From: Triatoma infestans
Taxonomy: Eukaryota > Arthropoda > Insecta > Hemiptera > Reduviidae
Direction: 5' to 3'
DNA length: 64,000 nt
NCBI GenBank assembly: GCA_011037195.1
Contig: JAAEAF010001918.1
Coordinates: 1-64,000 of the forward strand
The position numbers and the translations under genes were made by a program. Of this stretch, positions 58,046 to 64,000 are shown piece by piece (the stretch's first letter is position 1; each line of letters begins with the position of its first letter). The notes under the pieces are model-generated. The model was not told where the DNA came from. It saw only the letters and a list, made by a program, of their open reading frames with translations, and made no database searches.

Positions 58046-60320
58046 TAATCCTGCAATAGCGTCAAAAAAAATTATTTTTTATTTTTTAAAATTCTTTTTC
58101 ATTCGTAATATAAATACGGATTACGGTAATGAAGGTACAGACGATAGTTATTAATTTCACCAGTCATTTTAAAAAAAGTTCAGAGTGAAGCCACAGGGGC
58201 ACAAGTGATTTGTTATTCAAGTATTAAATATTCATATTTTCCGCAAAAGTTTATACATTAATTATATTTCAGCAATTAGATTTCGCCTTTTCAATAATTA
58301 ATTACTCAGTCCAATACAAAATAAATAAAAATGGGAGTTGTAAACTTGAAAAATGTATTGCAATGAAAAAAGGAACACTTTTACATTCAGAATTTTTAAC
58401 ACTACAGGCTTATTTCGAAATTAACAATTAATTAAAATACAGTATCTAATTACTGTTAAAGTAAATCTAGATTCTTGTTTATATTGTTATGTTTGGTGGT
58501 ATAATGTTTTATGGATATGGATGGATTTTGTGGTCGAGTAAAGATCGATTTATTATGTCTACATAGGTTAGTCGTTTGTGTTTGCTAACGACAGTTATCC
58601 CCTATGATTGGCTATGCTTATTTTAGACTACTCATTAGTCTAAAATATTAGACTATTCATTGGCACTTTATATACTCCTCTTATATTAATTTCTTTTGTA
58701 ATTGAATTGATGTAAATTTCATTATATTTTTATACATTAATTACTGTATCGATTATTCTATTAAAATAAGAATGAGGTGGTATTATCATCATTTCTGGTA
58801 ATCTTAGATTTAAAGTTTAGATATTGCAGATATAAAATTGTATATTTTTATATCTAAGGAAAAAAGTAAATAAAGTTACCAAATACATTAATTTACAATA
58901 AATCTAATCTTAATTTCAATTATAATTTTAAAATTATTATAATCATTAAATAAGTATCGACAAACATAAAGTAATAATGTTAAATATTAACGTAGTGTTT
59001 TAGTTCTTTTTCAAAAATAATCGCCCCCTTTTTCAATAGATACAAATCATGTCACATATTTAACTCTGTTTTTTTTTTATAATTAAAATTGTTCCAAGGA
59101 AGAAAATCCAATTTTCTTTGGAAATTTGAACTCGAGTGGGTAAAAGTAAGAATTTAACAAAAGTGTTAAATTGTATGAATCTCGTAAAATGGGAAAATGA
59201 ATGGAATTACTCCATTTGGCCTTTATCCAATAGATGTAATGAAACAGTAATTCTTATAAAATATATGGCAATTTGATGCTGTTTAAAAACTACTTATTTA
59301 GAAGTTTATTTCTCCTATGAACATAATCTACAAATCTAGAAACTATAAACAGGAAAATTAATTACTTCATAATATTGCACATGGACCCATCCACATAACA
59401 ACAACATCACTTCTAAAAAAATTATAATCTCAAATAATTGTGTTAAATTTTCACTTGAATATTTCTGTGGAAGTCATTTCTCACAGAAAGCTAGGCGGTC
59501 ATCAGGACTTTGGTTGTGTTGGTGTCATTCATTTTTTTTTTTTGCTCACTGGTTATCCTAGATTCATTGCCACTTTCTGATGTAGTTATAATAAACTTGT
59601 ATCTGTTTGATGGATTTTAAATCCAGATCGGTAAAGGTTCTCTGGAGATCGATAAGCTAGGCTGATGAATTACCAATGTAGAAAATGGAAGTCATGAAAT
59701 GAATCAGCATATTACAAAACGTAAATTACAAGGAAAGAGATTGTATCTCCAAACTAGTTTATTCTAGCACTGTACGCCCATCCCCTAAAAATCCCCACAA
59801 TGGCTTTATAAGATATTTATTTCCCGTAAATTCTAAAATCTATAATATACTCGGGAATGATCTTATAATATTCAACTGCTCTGATTTTGCAATCCACTAA
59901 ACAGCTTACTGCCAAACATGTGTGTAGTTGCATTCAACTTGTGTGTAGGATGAAACGAAACTATAAAGTACAGTGATTCAAGCGTGTACGAGTTGAACCG
60001 AAGTTGTTTTTTTTTTTATTTCTTCAACAAATTTTCAGTGAAGGCACTTGGGGCCGAGGAGCGGAGCTTCCCGTTATAGTTACGGAAAAGAAGTAGGACG
60101 GTCAAAGAGAATGTAAGGGTGGCGAAGCTCCCTATAATGGATGCGAGTTAGTTGGAGAGAATTTAGGTATGGTAGATGAATTGAGAACAACACTTTGTTA
60201 ACACTGGTTAACTAATATATTAATTAAGAGAAACACACTGCCTTGACATTACAATAGAGAAATGTTTAAGGTAGAGTGGTATAAGAATGACACGTAGCGA
60301 TTGGATGTACTGAACTGATT
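58046..60320. other. Non-coding intron sequence
   Basis: AT-rich, nothing coding recognised. 59445-59520 contains a CTGATGACC string on the minus strand that resembles, but does not complete, a hammerhead core. Confidence 0.45.
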
Positions 60321-60329
60321 TCAACTGTC

Positions 60330-60445
60330 CTCTTATGGACTGTCTGCCGCTATATTTATACAGCTTCTCGCTCTCCAGTCCGAGAGAGTGGTTTTGGGTT
60401 TTGTTTCTCTTCTCTTTGCTGAGCTTCTCTTTGGTTGCTGTTACA
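60330..60445 (+). repeat. Half copy related to the 57582-58045 fold-back element
   Basis: CCAGTCCGAGAGAGTGGTTTT followed by TTTTGTTTCTCTTCTC mirrors the right arm of the 464-bp element (GTCCGAGAGAGTGGTCTTG, then TTTTGTCTCTC). The left arm is missing or unrecognisable. Confidence 0.55.
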
Positions 60446-61419
60446 CTTCCAATTAACAAATATTAAACAATATGCTTAACATGTTTTTTATGTTACTTCT
60501 GTTTTTAAAAATTTATTTTGCTTTTCATATTTAACTGGAATGCAAAATAATATTTGAAAACGGAAATAACATATAATTTAAGTGATGGATAACTTACATC
60601 AGGTAGCTAATAAAATTCATTTATAAAACCAATGAATCAATAGCAAAACGGTGTTCTTGTTATAATTAAATTAACGTAACAACGAAAATGAACAATTTTT
60701 GACATACCTCTAAATTAGGAAATAAAATAGCACGCTTACAAATATTTAAGTTACGAATTTTAGATAGGCAATGAAATTAGCTTTACCTTTCAAATTTTGA
60801 TCGGGAACATCGGTGGTATCGATATAATTGATAAACTGATGTGAATATTCCAATTTTTAAATCAATATTTAACTAGCTCTTGTCAAATATGAACTCAAAT
60901 TTTTATTGCTCGGCTATAAAAGAATACAGTTGGTTATCCAAAGGTCAATAAGTATGCGTTACTCAATATTAGGTTCCAATTTGAAGAATCATTATTTTTT
61001 TTGGATCATATATATTTTAGAATTTTTTAAAACGTTACTTTGCAAATTTTAAGACTTCTTTCAAAACGAAGAAAAAAGATTGGCAAGGAATGTATCTTGA
61101 CGGTATGGTATGTAAAGGTTGATTTACATTCTACAGAAATATAAGAATAAGATCTGCAAACAATCTAACATTTTCCCTGTCAAAGAGATTGTAGTAGGTA
61201 GTTTCGAATTCAGATATAGAGGCCATTCAGAGTTTTGAGATATTAAAAATCTAGTAGGTTTTCGATTTGTTTTTTATTTTAGGCTCTCGACGGTTTCATA
61301 TAAATTGTTTTCATTTAATCAATGACTGTGGAGTGAAATAACTATTAATTCTGAAAAATTTTGGAACTTAGCAATTTAGAGGTATGATGTTCTACAATGA
61401 CTAAATGAGGCTCCGTGCA

Positions 61420-62185
61420 TTCAGCAATGCAGCAAGCATTTTGCCTGAATGCCGATGGTTCGCTGAATTAAAAGAGGTGGTCGCTTTTCTCTCACTGGGA
61501 GCAGCGCAGTCGAATATATCTGCAGCTCTATCATCTCCAAGGAGAAGGGAATGAGGAGGTGGATAGGTTTGCCAAATCAGGCGCCTATCTTCCTTTCATT
61601 GGTCCCGAGCCTGCTGTTGGCGTGTCTTCTGGCACATGTCTGTCAGGCTTCAGACATGGACAGCTTCACAGCACTCATCCTTATGGATGAGCTCAGTTGG
61701 TTTTCGGCAGTCCAAAATGCTCATCGGGGGTCTGGACAGGGCCATTAGTGAGACGTTGCTGTGTTTTAGCGACACGGAGCGCTCTCGGGCATCTGGTTGG
61801 ATCTCTTACTGGACACGGTGGTTTAAGGAGACATCTCTACTAATGGGGCTCATGCCGGATCCATTTTGTAGAGTCTGTGAGACAGAGGAGGAAACACCCA
61901 TCCATCTTATGACTGATTGCTTGGGTTGTGAGGAAATTAGTTCAGGACCTTTGGTCGGAATAGGATGTCTGTGGAAGAGCTTAGGCTATTTCCGCTTAAG
62001 GTTATGTCCGATTTATTCGGACTGCGGTGAATCTTAGATGGATTAGATCCGGGTCTGGATTTTTGTTATAGACCCGGTTTGTTGTTGTTTTTCTTGGGGT
62101 AGCTATATTAGCCCAGTGAGGCTTTGGATAGCGTATGGTTTCCCTCCCCACAGACAAATAATAATAATAATAATAATAATAAGGC
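61420..62185 (+). pseudogene. R1/LOA-like LINE 3' end relic (RNase H end and Cys-rich tail)
   Basis: Broken plus frames give 'GEGNEEVDRFAKSGAYLPF' then 'IGPEPAVGVSSG' (61535-61635), matching 'GNELVDQLARNGASTPFYGP' and 'EPVLGIAKS' in the copy at 31642. A frame at 61770-62030 gives 'GLMPDPFCRVCETEEETP' with 'IHLMTDCLGC', the Cys-rich tail. A 3' UTR ending CCCCACAGACAA runs into a (TAA)n tail at 62156-62183, the same type of tail as at 2015. 5'-truncated, dead. Confidence 0.75.
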
Positions 62186-62219
62186 AATTATTTTGGTATA
62201 CACTTAAAATTTAATAACA

Positions 62220-62336
62220 CTGTGCTGTCTGTAACGAGAGAACGCTGTCCGGAGGCCGACCAAAGGTCCGCACGCCAACAGCAGGCTGCGGGCGCTAATC
62301 ACCATAGATGTTGACGCGCCTTAAATTAAAAAAAAA
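62220..62336 (+). repeat. SINE- or LINE-like 3' end with A-rich tail
   Basis: GGGCGCTAATCACC, then TGTTGACGCGCC and an A-rich run; the last about 30 bp match 48821-48850. The upstream part (GTCCGGAGGCCGACC...) is unrelated to that copy. Confidence 0.5.
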
Positions 62337-63129
62337 AATCATTAAATACAAGGGTGAGCTATTTATCTATTTTAAGCTCTACAAACATGTTTGAGCGAAT
62401 CAAAGCTCAGTGGCCTGTTATTAATAAATCATTCAGCTACTAATTAAATGAAATAAATGGAAACTATTGAATTTCTATGTATATATACATATATATACCT
62501 TATTATTTCTGAACAGTATTCAATATGTCTACATTGTGTTAATACATAATCTGGTTCGCTCTTACCCTAACTAAATTATATCACGATTGGCAAAGTTCAA
62601 AGTATAATCATTTGAAGTATATCTATATTATTTATGTAAACAAAAGACTGAGGGAAACGCACCGGGATGTATATGGAATTAGTAGTTGGATTTCTATTGG
62701 TCAAACTTGGAGAGGTGGAAATGGGACAGCCAGGAGCTTTAGGTCTGCCGACAGTACCTATTCTGAGGGGTCGTTCTGATAGGATGGGAAGAGAAAACGT
62801 TGGTGATCCTCTCAAACTAACGGATGATCGCCGACAAACAATAGACGACTCATTGGGATCTACCACAATCACAAACTAACAACAGTATGTATAGTGCTAT
62901 TCCTACTAACTCTATACTCCAGACTACCTACCCAGCCTACGACCGTACTAAATCTATTGTACCATGAGCATCCTGTATATGGACCCAGAGAGACTGTCTA
63001 TATCCTCCTCTTCCTCATTCTCTCACGCTATATCACACTCTGCATATATATATATTATCCATACCAATAATACAAAACCACATCTCATTTTGCACATCTA
63101 CCTCACATGTCAACATATAGCCCCCCACC

Positions 63130-63179
<50 letters not shown>

Positions 63180-64000
63180 AATAAACAAGCTTTAAGATTC
63201 TTAAACCTTCTATCTTTTTGTTTCTATATTAACCTTATTGATACTAAATTTCTCTTGTTGTATACTTAAGCCTGGGTTTTTGTATTTAAATAGTATTCCT
63301 TCCAAAACCAGTTCACTTAAATATTAAACAAGCCTTTTAATTTTTTTTTTTTTTGTATACAAATGTTACATCAAAATAGAAACTAATCTATTGAAATTCT
63401 ATAAACAAAGAATAAAATAGAACAATAATGTTTATTAAGAAAAAAGTTGAAAAAAATAAAAAGAAAGTAAAATTGAAAAATTAAAAATAAAACTAAATCC
63501 AACTTACGAGTTATGACAATGGCGAAGACCTTAAAAAAGGTATGAAATTATCATTAGTATTAATAAATAAAAGTTAATCATTAATATGAAATTAAATAGA
63601 CACAACTATAAAGCTTTCAAAAAAAAAAAATTCACTGAGTTTTCTGTGGGAACAAAAAAGAAATTAATTAAAAGTGAACATAAAAAATATAATAATATTA
63701 ATTAGAATATACAATAAAGGAATGGTAATTAACATTACAAAATTTAATCTAATTAAATTGTTGAGTTAGAAAATTCCAATATTTATACGAGAGTAACTCA
63801 CAAAAAGAGTAAATCCATCTTTTACATTTGAAATTTCTCTAAGGGTAAAATGATTTAGTTGTCTCTTTTCAAAAAATACAGTGACTGTAATTCAAACAGC
63901 AGACCATTAAAAAAGTGAATAATATTGTAATCTTTATTTTTATTACGTTGTGAACATTTGCAATATTATCTCTTCAAAACTGACAATTTAAATTTTAATG
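62337..64000. other. Non-coding sequence
   Basis: Contains an (AC)n run at 63135-63177; otherwise AT-rich with nothing recognised. Frames at 62597-62879 are somewhat GC-richer but match nothing I know. Confidence 0.45.
63135..63177. repeat. (AC)n microsatellite
   Basis: Uninterrupted AC run; the plus-strand ORF over it is an artefact. Confidence 0.95.

Noticed and set aside
59460..59510. Minus-strand AAGTC-CTGATGA...GAAAT-GACTT, hammerhead-like
   Set aside because: Helix I would pair, but there is no helix II and no cleavage-site triplet; incomplete.
62964..63269. 101-codon ORF with His/Thr repeat
   Set aside because: Created by the (AC)n microsatellite.

Overview
The window looks like nuclear DNA of an arthropod, most likely an insect. 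It is AT-rich, and its only convincing host gene is split by GT-AG introns. The rest is microsatellites, fold-back repeats and decayed LINEs and Tc1/mariner transposons of insect type. A hemipteran-like genome is my guess, but the sequence alone does not fix the species.

Host gene: three exons on the + strand (11683-12099, 12190-12553, 57331-57445) encode the middle of a TMTC2-like protein. TMTC proteins are ER membrane proteins with tetratricopeptide repeats that act in O-mannosylation of cadherins. The first two exons cover the multi-pass DUF1736-type membrane region; the third encodes the first TPR and joins in phase. The first exons lie upstream of the window and most TPR exons downstream, so nearly the whole window is intron, including one intron of about 44.8 kb.

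Layout: 1-11682 is upstream intron with a decayed R1/LOA-like LINE (2015-4028, minus), a hammerhead-bearing half element (4110-4262), a tandem repeat block (5925-6990) and a LINE RNase H remnant (7965-8345). The giant intron 12554-57330 holds palindromic elements (14897-15196, 15502-15905, 41173-41461, 52237-52461), a Tc1 relic (16141-16830), RTE-, Jockey- and R1-type LINE pieces, a 5'-truncated LINE with a 13-bp target duplication (31563-32759), two mariner relics, an almost complete I-like LINE (about 42260-48540) and a SINE-like element (48590-48866). After the TPR exon come a 464-bp fold-back element (57582-58045), another LINE end (61420-62185) and a SINE-like 3' end (62220-62336).

Most striking signal: several dispersed repeats carry the full hammerhead ribozyme core (CTGANGA, helix II, GAAA, a tiny helix III, cleavage-site GTC, helix I). 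Helix I and helix II differ in sequence between copies but keep their pairing. Three of these loci are head-to-head palindromes. Hammerheads of this kind are known from Penelope-like elements and animal retrozymes; no Penelope reverse transcriptase is visible here.
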